Program-made: the position numbers and the translations under genes | Shown: one piece after another, positions 9,026-17,683 of the stretch | Position numbering within the stretch: the stretch's first letter is position 1 | How the letters are laid out: every line of letters starts with the position of its first letter | Assembly: GCF_000585995.1 (NCBI RefSeq) | Contig: NZ_CP007410.1 | Coordinates: 1,701,430-1,765,429 of the forward strand | Length of the DNA stretch: 64,000 nucleotides | Direction: 5' to 3' | Source: Pseudomonas brassicacearum | GTDB lineage: Bacteria > Pseudomonadota > Gammaproteobacteria > Pseudomonadales > Pseudomonadaceae | The notes under the pieces: generated by a model | Databases searched by the model: none | What the model was told of the DNA's origin: nothing | Seen by the model: the letters and a program-made list of their open reading frames with translations, nothing else

Positions 9026-10858
9026 TCAGTCGATTCCCACAAACCCACCCGTCTGATGCTGCCACAACCGCGCATACAACCCACCGTGGGCCAGCAACTC
9101 GGCATGGCTGCCGGTTTCGGCGATGCGGCCATTTTCCAGCACCACCAGCCGGTCCATCCGGGCGATGGTGGAGAGGCGGTGGGCGATGGCGATCACGGTC
9201 TTGCCTTGCATCAGCGTCTCCAGGCTTTCCTGGATCGCCGCCTCGACTTCCGAGTCCAGCGCGGAGGTCGCTTCGTCCATGATCAGGATCGGCGCGTCCT
9301 TGAGCAGTACCCGGGCAATGGCGATGCGCTGGCGCTGGCCGCCGGACAGTTTCACGCCACGTTCACCCACATGGGCATCGAAGCCGGTGCGGCCTTCGGC
9401 GTCCGACAGTAACGGGATGAATTCATCGGCGCGGGCCTTGTGCACGGCTTCCCAGAGTTGTGCGTCGGTGGCGTCGGGCTTGCCGTAAAGCAGGTTGTCG
9501 CGAATCGAGCGATGCAGCAGCGAGGTGTCCTGGGTAATCATGCCGATGCGCTCGCGCAGGCTTTCCTGGCCGACTTCGGCGATGTCCTGGCCGTCGATGA
9601 GGATGCGCCCGCCCTGCACGTCATAGAGGCGCAGCAGCAGGTTGACCAGCGTGGACTTGCCCGCGCCGGACGGGCCGATCAAGCCGATTTTTTCGCCGGG
9701 CTTGATGGTCAGGTTGAGGTCGCCGATCACCCCGCTTTTCTTGCCATAGTGGAAGTCCACGTGCTCGAAACGCACCTCGCCGCGAGCCACCGCCAAGGGC
9801 TTGGCCTGGTCGCGGTCGGTGACGCTGACCGGTTGGGCGATGGTCTGCAGACCGTCCTGGACCATGCCGATGTTTTCGAAGATGCCGTTGACCACCCACA
9901 TGATCCAGCCGGACATGTTGACGATGCGGATCACCAGCCCAGTGGCCAGGGCAATGGCGCCCACGCTGATCAGCGACTGGGTCCACAGCCACAACGCCAG
10001 CGCGGTGGTGCCGACGATCAGCAACCCGTTCATGCTGGTGATGACCACGTCCATGCTGGTCACCACGCGGCCGGCCAGTTGGGCTTTCTCGGTCTGTTCC
10101 TGGATGGCTTCGCGGGCGTATTGCTGTTCGAAGTTGGTGTGGGCAAACAGCTTCAGGGTGGTGATGTTGGTGTAGCCGTCGACGATCCGGCCCATGAGCT
10201 TGGAGCGGGCATCGGACGACACCACCGAGCGCTCCTTGACCCTTGGCACGAAGTAACAGAGGGCGCCGATGTAGGCGGCGATCCACATCAGCAGCGGAAT
10301 CATCAGGCGCCAGTCGGCTTCGGCGAACAGCACCAGGGAACTGACGGCGTAGATCAGCACGTGCCACAAGGCATCAACGGCCTGTACTGCCGAGTCGCGC
10401 AGGGAGTTGCCGGTCTGCATGATGCGCTGGGCGATGCGCCCGGCGAAGTCGTTCTGGAAGAAATTCAGGCTCTGCTTGAGCACGTAGCTGTGGTTCTGCC
10501 AGCGGATCAGGCTGGTCATGCCGGGGCTCAGGGTCTGGTGCACCAGCAGGTCATGCAGGGCCACGAAGATCGGCCGAAAGACCAGCGCCACCACTGCCAT
10601 CCAGGCGAGTTCCAGTCCGTGGATCTTGAAGAAGTCCACATTCGGCGTGCCCTGGGTCAGGTCGATGATGCGACTCAGGTAACTGAACAGCGCCACTTCG
10701 ATCAGCGCGCCGATCAGGCCCACCACCAGCAGCACGGCGAAGCTGGGCCAGACTTGTTTCAGATAATAGGTGTAGAAGGGCAGGACCCGGTTCGGCGGGG
10801 CCGAAGTCGGGGCGTCACGGAAGATATCAATCAGTTTTTCGAAGCGGCGATAAACCAT
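9026..10858 (-). CDS. ABC exporter, fused permease/ATP-binding protein
   Basis: This 610-residue half-transporter has an N-terminal type-1 exporter membrane domain with about six hydrophobic segments (residues ~35-330). The C-terminal nucleotide-binding domain has Walker A (GPSGAGKST), the signature LSGGQRQRIAIAR, Walker B (ILIMDEATSALD) and a switch His (IAIAHRLST). The substrate is unknown. Family members export lipids, drugs or peptides, usually as homodimers. It is the last gene of a minus-strand run LysR-hydrolase-ppiA-ABC, 84 bp behind ppiA. That gap holds a GC-rich stem-loop (10896-10923) without a T run. The order matches PA3225-PA3228. Confidence 0.88.
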   Translation of the reverse strand: MVYRRFEKLIDIFRDAPTSAPPNRVLPFYTYYLKQVWPSFAVLLVVGLIGALIEVALFSYLSRIIDLTQGTPNVDFFKIHGLELAWMAVVALVFRPIFVALHDLLVHQTLSPGMTSLIRWQNHSYVLKQSLNFFQNDFAGRIAQRIMQTGNSLRDSAVQAVDALWHVLIYAVSSLVLFAEADWRLMIPLLMWIAAYIGALCYFVPRVKERSVVSSDARSKLMGRIVDGYTNITTLKLFAHTNFEQQYAREAIQEQTEKAQLAGRVVTSMDVVITSMNGLLIVGTTALALWLWTQSLISVGAIALATGLVIRIVNMSGWIMWVVNGIFENIGMVQDGLQTIAQPVSVTDRDQAKPLAVARGEVRFEHVDFHYGKKSGVIGDLNLTIKPGEKIGLIGPSGAGKSTLVNLLLRLYDVQGGRILIDGQDIAEVGQESLRERIGMITQDTSLLHRSIRDNLLYGKPDATDAQLWEAVHKARADEFIPLLSDAEGRTGFDAHVGERGVKLSGGQRQRIAIARVLLKDAPILIMDEATSALDSEVEAAIQESLETLMQGKTVIAIAHRLSTIARMDRLVVLENGRIAETGSHAELLAHGGLYARLWQHQTGGFVGID

Positions 10859-10942
10859 CGGTAAATGCCCTGGCAGGGGCTCTCCTTTTTGCTATGAGCG
10901 GCGCGGGATTGCCGCCGCCGCTCAGGCTTGCCATGTGCCTCT

Positions 10943-11506
10943 TCAGTCGATGCGCTTGGCCGACTTGATGAGCACAGGGTCGATCGGCACGTTTTGCATG
11001 CCTTGCTTGGTGGTGGTCTGGGAGTTGACGATGATGTCCACCACGTCCATGCCCTTGACCACCTTGGCGAACACCGCGTAACCGGCGTCACGGCCCGGGT
11101 CGAGGAACGCGTTGTCGGCCACGTTGATGAAGAACTGGCTGGTGGCCGAGTCCGGGTTGGACGTGCGGGCCATCGACAAGGTGCCGCGAACGTTGTGCAG
11201 GCCATTGCTGGCTTCGTTCTTGATCGGTGCCTTGGTGTCTTTCTGCTGCATCTGTGTGGTAAAGCCGCCGCCCTGGGCCATGAAGCCCGGGATCACGCGG
11301 TGAAAAATCGTGTTGTTGTAGAAACCACTGTCCACGTACTCAAGGAAGTTCTCGGTACTGATGGGGGCCTTGACCGGGTCCAGTTCGATTTCGATCTGGC
11401 CGTTGGTGGTTTCCAGCAATACGTGGGGCGCCTTGGTCGGCTGCGCGGCCATCAGGTTGGCGGCAAACAGTACGGTGCCAGCGGCGAGGGCGATTTTTTT
11501 CAGCAT
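10943..11506 (-). CDS. ppiA: Periplasmic peptidyl-prolyl cis-trans isomerase A (cyclophilin)
   Basis: This 187-residue cyclophilin has a signal peptide (about 20 residues, ending NLMA before AQPTK). It carries the bacterial cyclophilin core: [15 protein letters not shown] with the catalytic Arg, then GTLSMART and SQFFINV. It catalyses proline isomerisation during folding in the periplasm. The gene starts 4 bp after the stop of the alpha/beta hydrolase gene, so the two are certainly co-transcribed. The C-terminus ends [13 protein letters not shown]. Confidence 0.92.
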   Translation of the reverse strand: MLKKIALAAGTVLFAANLMAAQPTKAPHVLLETTNGQIEIELDPVKAPISTENFLEYVDSGFYNNTIFHRVIPGFMAQGGGFTTQMQQKDTKAPIKNEASNGLHNVRGTLSMARTSNPDSATSQFFINVADNAFLDPGRDAGYAVFAKVVKGMDVVDIIVNSQTTTKQGMQNVPIDPVLIKSAKRID

Positions 11507-11510
11507 GGGG

Positions 11511-12314
11511 TCAATGATCCTGAGTGGTGGAATCGGTTGCGGTCAAAAAGTCGAGCAGGGTTTGGTTGAAGCGTTCGGGTTGATCCAGCGGGGTAGCGTG
11601 CCGTGAATCGGTGATGACCACCAGTCGTGCGTCGGGCAGCCGCTTTACGTAGGCCTCTTTCAGCGCCACCGGCGTGTAGTCGTGGTCGGCGCAAATGACC
11701 AGGGTTGGACAGGCGATTTGCGACAGTCGTTCCTGCACGCCCCAGCCCACGATGGCATCGAAGCTGGCGAGATAAGCACGTTTGTCGTTTTTTGCCCAGC
11801 GCCGAGCCATTTCCAGGCGTAATTCGGTTTGCTCGGGCTTGGGAAACAGCTTGGCGCCCAGGGCCTTGCCGATGGTTTCCAGACTGAGGATACGCATCAG
11901 GCTCCAGCGCTTGAACCATTGCCAGCAATCGTCGGGCGTGCGCACTTTGACTTCCGGCGCGCTGTTGACGATGCACAGGCTCTTGACGAGACCGGGTTGG
12001 TCCACCGCCAGTTGAAAGCAGATCATGCCACCCATGGACCAGCCCACCAGATGCACCGGACCCAGGCCCAGGTGTTCGATCAGGGCGATCAGGTCGGCGC
12101 TGAAACCTTCGATGCTGTAGCGCTCGCGCGGCTTGTCGGAGCGCCCGTGGCCGCGCACGTCCACCACGATCAGGTGGTAGCGGGCGGACAGCACCGGGAT
12201 CTGCTTTTCCCAGTCGCGGGTGCTCGAGCCCAAGCCGTGGACCAGCAGCAAGGGCGCACCGTGGCCGTATTCCTCGTAGTGCAGGTTGCAACCTTCGTGT
12301 TCGAAATAGGCCAT
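11511..12314 (-). CDS. Alpha/beta-fold hydrolase
   Basis: This is a 267-residue single-domain alpha/beta hydrolase. The oxyanion motif HGLGSS lies near residue 26, and the nucleophile elbow GWSMGG has its Ser near residue 94. An acid lies in CADHDYTPV, and the catalytic His in [14 protein letters not shown] is near the end. No signal peptide is present. The substrate is unknown; related proteins are esterases or 3-oxoadipate-enol-lactonase-like enzymes. The gene begins 14 bp after the LysR gene and ends 4 bp before ppiA. That makes it the middle of an operon matching PA3226 in P. aeruginosa. Confidence 0.87.
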   Translation of the reverse strand: MAYFEHEGCNLHYEEYGHGAPLLLVHGLGSSTRDWEKQIPVLSARYHLIVVDVRGHGRSDKPRERYSIEGFSADLIALIEHLGLGPVHLVGWSMGGMICFQLAVDQPGLVKSLCIVNSAPEVKVRTPDDCWQWFKRWSLMRILSLETIGKALGAKLFPKPEQTELRLEMARRWAKNDKRAYLASFDAIVGWGVQERLSQIACPTLVICADHDYTPVALKEAYVKRLPDARLVVITDSRHATPLDQPERFNQTLLDFLTATDSTTQDH

Positions 12315-12328
12315 TGGCGAAGTCCTTG

Positions 12329-13252
12329 TCAGGCTTGTTCAGGGGCGGCGAAAGGCGCATCCAGCGGCGCGGTGTCGAAGGTGCGCAACAGTTCAATGAG
12401 GATCTGCGTGGCCGGGCCCAAGGGTTTTTCCTTGTTTGAATACAGGTAGAAGCTCGGGTTGCGGCTGCCGCCCTGATCCAAGGGTAGACGTTTAAGCGTG
12501 CCGTCCCTCAGTTCCCGTTCGATCATGTGCCGGGGCAGCCAGGCGAAACCCAGGCCGCTGCCGACGAAGGTCGCGGCGGTGGCCAGGCTGCCGACGGTCC
12601 AGCGCTGCTCGGCACCGAGCCAGCCGACGTCCTTGGGTTGGTGGCGGCCGGAGTCGCGGATGACCACTTGCAGCTGGCTTTCCAGGTCCTGGAAGGTCAG
12701 TTCGCGATTGAGCCGATGCAAGGCATGTTCGGGGTGGGCCACTGCGACGAACTCTACGTCGCTCAATTCCGCGCCCAGGTAACCGGGAATACTGAAGCTG
12801 CTGATGGCCAGGTCGGCCACGCCTTCGAGCAACACTTCTTCCACCCCCGACAACACTTCTTCACGTAGCCGTACACGGCAGCCGCGGCTTTGCGGCATAA
12901 ACGCAGTCAAGGCGCGCACGAGACGGGCGGTGGGGTAGGCCGCATCGACCACCAGGCGCACTTCCGCTTCCCAGCCCTGTTCCATGTGATGGGCCAGGTC
13001 TTCCAGTTGGCTGGCTTGTTTGACCAATTGACGGGAACGACGCAGCAATACGCCGCCGGCTTCGGTCAGTACGGCCTTGCGCCCATCAATGCGCAGCAAC
13101 GGTACGCCGAGCTGGTCCTGCATGCGGGCCACGGTGTAACTCACCGACGACTGGGAGCGATGCAGCACTTCGGCGGCCTGGGCGAAGCCACCGTGGTCCA
13201 CCACGGCCTGCAATGTTCGCCATTGATCAAGGGTCACGCGGGGCGCTTTCAT
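12329..13252 (-). CDS. LysR-family transcriptional regulator
   Basis: This 307-residue protein has a winged helix-turn-helix at residues ~5-65 (LDQWRTLQAVVDHGGFAQAAEVLHRSQSSVSYTVARMQDQLG) and a periplasmic-binding-like effector domain behind it. It is first in the minus-strand operon with the hydrolase, ppiA and ABC exporter. It stands divergent, with only a 50-bp gap, from the small secreted protein at 13303, so the shared promoter region is the likely operator. It corresponds in position to PA3225. The effector is unknown. Confidence 0.9.
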   Translation of the reverse strand: MKAPRVTLDQWRTLQAVVDHGGFAQAAEVLHRSQSSVSYTVARMQDQLGVPLLRIDGRKAVLTEAGGVLLRRSRQLVKQASQLEDLAHHMEQGWEAEVRLVVDAAYPTARLVRALTAFMPQSRGCRVRLREEVLSGVEEVLLEGVADLAISSFSIPGYLGAELSDVEFVAVAHPEHALHRLNRELTFQDLESQLQVVIRDSGRHQPKDVGWLGAEQRWTVGSLATAATFVGSGLGFAWLPRHMIERELRDGTLKRLPLDQGGSRNPSFYLYSNKEKPLGPATQILIELLRTFDTAPLDAPFAAPEQA

Positions 13253-13302
13253 ATTGAGCTCCTCTTGTCCTAAGCTGGCGGTCCCTTGGTGGAGACTGCC
13301 GA

Positions 13303-13617
13303 ATGAAGAAAATCTGTTGTGCGGTGCTGGCCCTGTTGCCGCTGACTGCGTTTGCGTACCCGATCGATGTGGAAAAACACCTCAACGGCCTGAGCATCGA
13401 CTACACCGCCTATGACACCGACGCCGACATCGGTTCCATCCAGGTCAACAACTACGGCAGCACGGACGCGGCCTGCACCGTGGTCTTTCGCAACGGCCCG
13501 GAAGCACCTCGCACCCGCAAGATCGAAGTCGCCGCCGGAAAATTCAAGAACACCACCGCCAAGTTCAACCGCAACATCATCAAGCTGCGCATTGAGTTGA
13601 CCTGTAAGCCGAAATAG
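13303..13617 (+). CDS. Small secreted protein of unknown function
   Basis: This 104-residue protein begins with a clear signal peptide (MKKICCAVLALLPLTAFA, cleavage before YPIDVEK). The mature part has two cysteines (DAACTVV and ELTCKPK) that could form a disulfide in the periplasm. It is predicted to be mostly beta-strand. I do not recognise a catalytic motif. Relatives in Pseudomonas are sometimes labelled 3-phosphoglycerate kinase, which this sequence clearly is not. It is divergent from the LysR gene with a 50-bp shared gap and may be under its control. A hairpin (GCGGAGCA/TGCTCCGC, 13625-13653) without a T run follows the stop. Confidence 0.75.
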   Translation: MKKICCAVLALLPLTAFAYPIDVEKHLNGLSIDYTAYDTDADIGSIQVNNYGSTDAACTVVFRNGPEAPRTRKIEVAAGKFKNTTAKFNRNIIKLRIELTCKPK

Positions 13618-13667
13618 CCTGACGGCGGAGCAGCGATGTAACGCATGCTCCGCTTATAAACGAAATT

Positions 13668-13707
13668 ATCGATGCTTTACAGCAATTATTTGCGCTTTTT
13701 CATCGAT
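13668..13707. promoter_or_regulatory. Inverted repeat upstream of azoR
   Basis: ATCGATG (13668-13674) and CATCGAT (13701-13707) form a perfect inverted repeat separated by 26 bases in the AT-rich azoR promoter region. It could bind a dimeric regulator, but there is no evidence beyond the symmetry. Confidence 0.3.
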
Positions 13708-13768
13708 TCAGCCACGTTTAACCTTCACTCCATCGACTGACAACATTCTCAGATGGAGCCTACATCCC

Positions 13769-14368
13769 ATGTCCCGCGTTCTGATCATCGAAAGCAGTGC
13801 CCGCCAGCAAGACTCGGTTTCCCGTCAACTGACCCAGACCTTCATCAGCCAGTGGAAAGCCGCGCACCCGGCCGACGAAATCAGCGTTCGCGACTTGGCC
13901 ATCAGCCCGGTGCCGCACCTGGATGCCAATCTGCTGGGCGGCTGGATGAAGCCTGCCGAGCAGCGCAACGACATCGAAAACGCCTCGCTGGAGCGTTCCA
14001 ACCAATTGACCGATGAGTTGCTGGCCGCCGACGTGCTGGTGATGGCCGCGCCGATGTACAACTTCGCCATCCCTAGCACCTTGAAAGCCTGGCTCGACCA
14101 CGTGCTGCGTGCTGGCGTGACCTTCAAATACACCCCAACTGGTCCCCAGGGCCTGCTGACCGGCAAGCGCGCTTTCGTGCTGACCGCTCGCGGTGGCATT
14201 CACGCCGGTGGCAGCACTGACCATCAGGAACCCTATCTGCGTCAGGTCATGGGCTTCATCGGCATCCACGACGTGACCTTCATCCATGCCGAAGGCATGA
14301 ACCTGGGCGGCGACTTCCAGGAGAAGGGTTTGAATCAGGCCAACGCCAAATTGTCCCAGGTCGCCTGA
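13769..14368 (+). CDS. azoR: FMN-dependent NADH-azoreductase (AzoR/AcpD)
   Basis: This is a 199-residue flavodoxin-like quinone/azo reductase. The N-terminal FMN phosphate loop is LIIESSARQQDSVSRQLT, and the central APMYNFAIPSTLKAWLDHVLRAGVTFKYT is diagnostic of the AzoR family. LTARGG lines the flavin. It reduces quinones and azo dyes with NADH and helps against electrophile stress. It corresponds in position to PA3223 (long annotated acpD). A weak hairpin (CGCCAGG/CCTGGCG, 14389-14413) follows the stop. Confidence 0.92.
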   Translation: MSRVLIIESSARQQDSVSRQLTQTFISQWKAAHPADEISVRDLAISPVPHLDANLLGGWMKPAEQRNDIENASLERSNQLTDELLAADVLVMAAPMYNFAIPSTLKAWLDHVLRAGVTFKYTPTGPQGLLTGKRAFVLTARGGIHAGGSTDHQEPYLRQVMGFIGIHDVTFIHAEGMNLGGDFQEKGLNQANAKLSQVA

Positions 14369-14475
14369 TCCGTTAATCCTCGGGTAATCGCCAGGTGGTC
14401 TAGTGGCCTGGCGCTTCCCTTCAAACCGTTTTGCGCATCGAACCTCCCTTTGCACTTGTTGCTCCTGAGTGCAGT

Positions 14476-14514
14476 AGCCCGATTGAACGCTTTAGCGAAA
14501 TCGGGCTTTTTTTT
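14476..14514 (+). terminator. Rho-independent terminator
   Basis: A 9-bp perfect stem AGCCCGATT/AATCGGGCT encloses a small inner hairpin (CGC TTTA GCG), followed by eight T. It lies about 110 bp after azoR and before the histidine kinase. The remaining 250 bp to the kinase start show no gene I can support. Confidence 0.85.
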
Positions 14515-14763
14515 GGGGTTGGAAAAACCGCCCGCATAAATGGACCTGAGCCTCAATCTTCGGGTCGGGAAAATGTGTTGATCGGACACTCAGTCATATT
14601 TGGCCCCGTCTCCCGAGTCCCGCTGTGGTAGGCTGTTTCCCAAATTGCAACCACCCTGGTAAACACGAAAAAACTGGCGCTTCGGTCAAGTAAGTCTTTG
14701 CCGTCAATACTTGCAGGAAGTGAAAATGAGCTCTGCTTGAAATTACAGTATGGAGGCTGTGAT

Positions 14764-16626
14764 ATGTTCAAAGTCAGACGGAAAGCATGGGCTTTATTCT
14801 TGGCTTATTTCATTGGGGCCAGCGGCTATATCTATTACTTGTATGTCGAGACTCAGGGCGTTCTCACTGACAACATTAATAGCAAGTTGCTGCATGCCGC
14901 GTTGGGCGCTTCGGCCATTCTCGGTGACCGTTACCATGACCATCTGATCGACAAGCAATCCAAATCGCCAGCGCAAGACTGGGATGCCATTCAGCGGCTC
15001 TCCAACTTTAATGAGTCAATGGGCACGGCTTTTGTCTACAGCGTGGTCAAACGCGATGGAAAGGCTTATCTGATCAGTTCCAGCGCCTCAAAAGAAGAAA
15101 TTGAAGCGAAGAATTACGTGCGTTTTTTTGATCCTTATCCAGATGCCAGTCAGGCTTTACTTGATAGTTTTGAACGCACCGAGCCAACCTGGATAGACTA
15201 CTCGGATCATTGGGGCGACTTTCGCGCCGTCTTCGTTCCGTTAAAATCCCAAGACGGTACGGTATATGTCGTCGGCGCGGAAATTACGTTGGCGGACTAC
15301 TACCACCAACTTAATCAGGATTCCCTGTATCACATTATTCTGGCCATCCTGGTGTTTCTCGCCTTCATTGTTTTTCGTATGCGCGCTCATCTTCAGCAAT
15401 TGCAAGTAAACGAAAAAATATTGAATCAGGCAAAAAATGCCGCCGAGGATGCGGATCGCTCGAAAACCCGATTCCTGGCGACCATGAGTCATGAAATCCG
15501 CACGCCCATGTACGGTGTCATTGGTGCCACCGAGTTGCTGGCCCGGTCTGCCTTGGACCCCGAGCAACGCGGTCTTCTAAATACAATTCATAGCAGCGGT
15601 CGGACGCTGCTCTCACTGATTGATAACATTCTTGATCTTGCCAAAATCGAAGCAGGCAAACTTGAATTGAAACCGTGTGTTTTCGAAGTGAGGGCACTGG
15701 TTTCATCCTGTATTGAAGTGATCCGGCAAAGTATTCAGGACAAACCCATCGTACTTGAGGCCCAGTTCTCCCCGGACGTACCGCCCTTGATCAAAAGCGA
15801 TATCGATTGCCTTCGCCAGATATTGATCAACTTGTTGGGTAATGCCGTCAAATTTACCGAAGCCGGGAAAGTATCACTCATGGTCACCACCAGCGGTTAC
15901 GGCCCTCAAGCCCGGCTCGACTTCTCCATACGCGATACCGGCATAGGCATCCCGGTAGAACGGCAAGACAGCCTGTTCAAGCCCTTTGCTCAGTTTAAAG
16001 AGCCGGCCAGCCAGCGCTTTACCGGAAGTGGGCTGGGTCTTTCAATCTGTAAGACGCTGGTCGAGGCGCAACACGGGACTTTAACCTTCACCAGCCAGCC
16101 TGGTGTCGGATCGACGTTTTCTTTCTCACTTCCCATGGCGCTTTTTTCAACCAAGGAAATACCCACAGGAGACGATCCAGCAGCGGTGGGTTTCGACTCG
16201 TCTTTTGCTGCGGATTACCCGCTCGATATCCTGCTGGTGGAGAACCATTCCCTGAGCCAGAAAGTGGCCATGGCGATGCTGCAAGAGTTGGGTTATGAAC
16301 CCTACCTTGCGTCAGATGGACTGGAGGCGGTCAACCGGTGCATGACTGCGACTCCGGAGGTCATTTTCATGGACATCAACATGCCTGTCATGGATGGGCT
16401 GGTGGCCGTGGGTAAAATCCGCGAACTCCCACGGGGCGATACGTGCTACATCGTCGCTTTCACCGCGAGTGCTTTCTCGAGCGAGCTGGAGCGTTTCAGG
16501 GCTGCTGGGGCCGATGACATTTTAACCAAGCCGGCGAACCTCCAGGCGTTGACCCGAGTGCTTCAGCGTGCCGCCAGCTACCGGCAGCAGCGCCAGGCCA
16601 GCACTTCGGTCGTGGATGCCATTTGA
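14764..16626 (+). CDS. Hybrid sensor histidine kinase/response regulator
   Basis: This membrane protein has 620 residues. The first hydrophobic segment is at residues ~9-28 and the second at ~190-210 (LYHIILAILVFLAFIVF), with a periplasmic sensor loop of about 160 residues between them. A HisKA domain follows with phospho-acceptor His243 (ATMSHEIRTPM), then HATPase_c (N box NLLGNAVKFTEAG, G1 DTGIGIP, G2 GSGLGLSI). A C-terminal receiver has phospho-acceptor Asp537 (FMDINMPVMDG) and Lys in ILTKPAN. There is no HPt or output domain, so a separate partner is needed. Start 14764 follows GGAGG by 7 bases. It is not paired with a regulator here, and its base composition is lower in GC than its neighbours. 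Confidence 0.9.
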   Translation: MFKVRRKAWALFLAYFIGASGYIYYLYVETQGVLTDNINSKLLHAALGASAILGDRYHDHLIDKQSKSPAQDWDAIQRLSNFNESMGTAFVYSVVKRDGKAYLISSSASKEEIEAKNYVRFFDPYPDASQALLDSFERTEPTWIDYSDHWGDFRAVFVPLKSQDGTVYVVGAEITLADYYHQLNQDSLYHIILAILVFLAFIVFRMRAHLQQLQVNEKILNQAKNAAEDADRSKTRFLATMSHEIRTPMYGVIGATELLARSALDPEQRGLLNTIHSSGRTLLSLIDNILDLAKIEAGKLELKPCVFEVRALVSSCIEVIRQSIQDKPIVLEAQFSPDVPPLIKSDIDCLRQILINLLGNAVKFTEAGKVSLMVTTSGYGPQARLDFSIRDTGIGIPVERQDSLFKPFAQFKEPASQRFTGSGLGLSICKTLVEAQHGTLTFTSQPGVGSTFSFSLPMALFSTKEIPTGDDPAAVGFDSSFAADYPLDILLVENHSLSQKVAMAMLQELGYEPYLASDGLEAVNRCMTATPEVIFMDINMPVMDGLVAVGKIRELPRGDTCYIVAFTASAFSSELERFRAAGADDILTKPANLQALTRVLQRAASYRQQRQASTSVVDAI

Positions 16627-16709
16627 AGACTGACGCAGCACCGTCGCGAGCACGCTCGCTCCCATCGTTCAAAACGGCTATCTTCGCCGCCACTTGAAAC
16701 GAGGGGCGT

Positions 16710-17573
16710 ATGGGCTATCTACTTTTTGTGACGCTGATCCAGGCGTTTTCCTTCAGCCTGATCGGCGAGTACCTGGCCGGGCATGTGGACAGTTACTTCG
16801 CGGTGCTGGTGCGGGTCTTGCTGGCGGGGCTGGTGTTCATTCCCCTGACGCGCTGGCGCCAGGTGGAGCCGTCGTTCATGCGCGGCATGCTGTTGATCGG
16901 CGCGTTGCAGTTCGGCGTGACCTACGTGTGCCTGTACCTGAGCTTTCGAGTACTGACGGTGCCCGAGGTGTTGCTCTTCACCATCCTGACGCCACTGCAC
17001 GTGACCTTGATCGAGGATGCGTTGAACCGTCGCTTCAATCCCTGGGCCCTGATCGCGGCGCTGGTGGCCGTGGCGGGCGCGGCGGTGATTCGCTACGACC
17101 GGATCAATCCGGATTTCTTCATGGGTTTCTTGCTGCTGCAACTGGCCAACTTCACCTATGCGGCCGGGCAGGTGCTGTACAAGCATTTGGTCGCCCGCCA
17201 TCCGAGCGATCTGCCGCACTACCGGCGTTTCGGTTATTTCTATCTCGGTGCGCTGATGGTGGCGCTGCCGGCCTTCCTGCTGTTCGGCAAGACAAACTTC
17301 TGGCCCGAAGCGCCACTGCAATGGGGCGTGTTGGTGTTCCTTGGCCTGGTTTCCACGGCGTTGGGATTGTATTGGTGGAACAAAGGCGCATGCCTGGTCA
17401 ATGGCGGGACGCTGGCGGTGATGAACAACCTGCACGTGCCGGTGGGGCTGCTGGTGAACCTGCTGATCTGGAACCAGCATGAGGCGCTGGGGCGGCTGCT
17501 GCTGGGCGGGTCAGTGATACTGGCGGCGGTGTGGATCAGTCGGTTGGGGATACGCCAGCTTCCTTCACACTAA
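16710..17573 (+). CDS. EamA/DMT-family inner-membrane transporter
   Basis: This 287-residue protein has about ten hydrophobic segments in the two-fold repeated EamA pattern (LFVTLIQAFSFSLIGEYLAG... and later LGLVSTALGLYWWNKG...LVNGGTLAVMNN). Members export amino acids or metabolites by a drug/metabolite-transporter mechanism. The substrate here is unknown. The start follows GAGGGGC. A single REP half (16643-16664) precedes the gene and a REP doublet follows it, so it is probably transcribed alone. Confidence 0.85.
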   Translation: MGYLLFVTLIQAFSFSLIGEYLAGHVDSYFAVLVRVLLAGLVFIPLTRWRQVEPSFMRGMLLIGALQFGVTYVCLYLSFRVLTVPEVLLFTILTPLHVTLIEDALNRRFNPWALIAALVAVAGAAVIRYDRINPDFFMGFLLLQLANFTYAAGQVLYKHLVARHPSDLPHYRRFGYFYLGALMVALPAFLLFGKTNFWPEAPLQWGVLVFLGLVSTALGLYWWNKGACLVNGGTLAVMNNLHVPVGLLVNLLIWNQHEALGRLLLGGSVILAAVWISRLGIRQLPSH

Positions 17574-17574
17574 A

Positions 17575-17670
17575 CCCTTGTGGGAGCGAGCTTGCTCGCG
17601 ATGACGGAGTGTCAGTCAGCATCTATGTTTCTGATGCGCCGTCATCGCGAGCAAGCTCGCTCCCACAGGG
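17575..17670. repeat. REP doublet (GTGGGAG family)
   Basis: Inverted pair CCCTTGTGGGAGCGAGC...GCTCGCTCCCACAGGG between the convergent EamA and MscS genes. Confidence 0.85.
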
Positions 17671-17683
17671 ATCTGTGCTGGGT

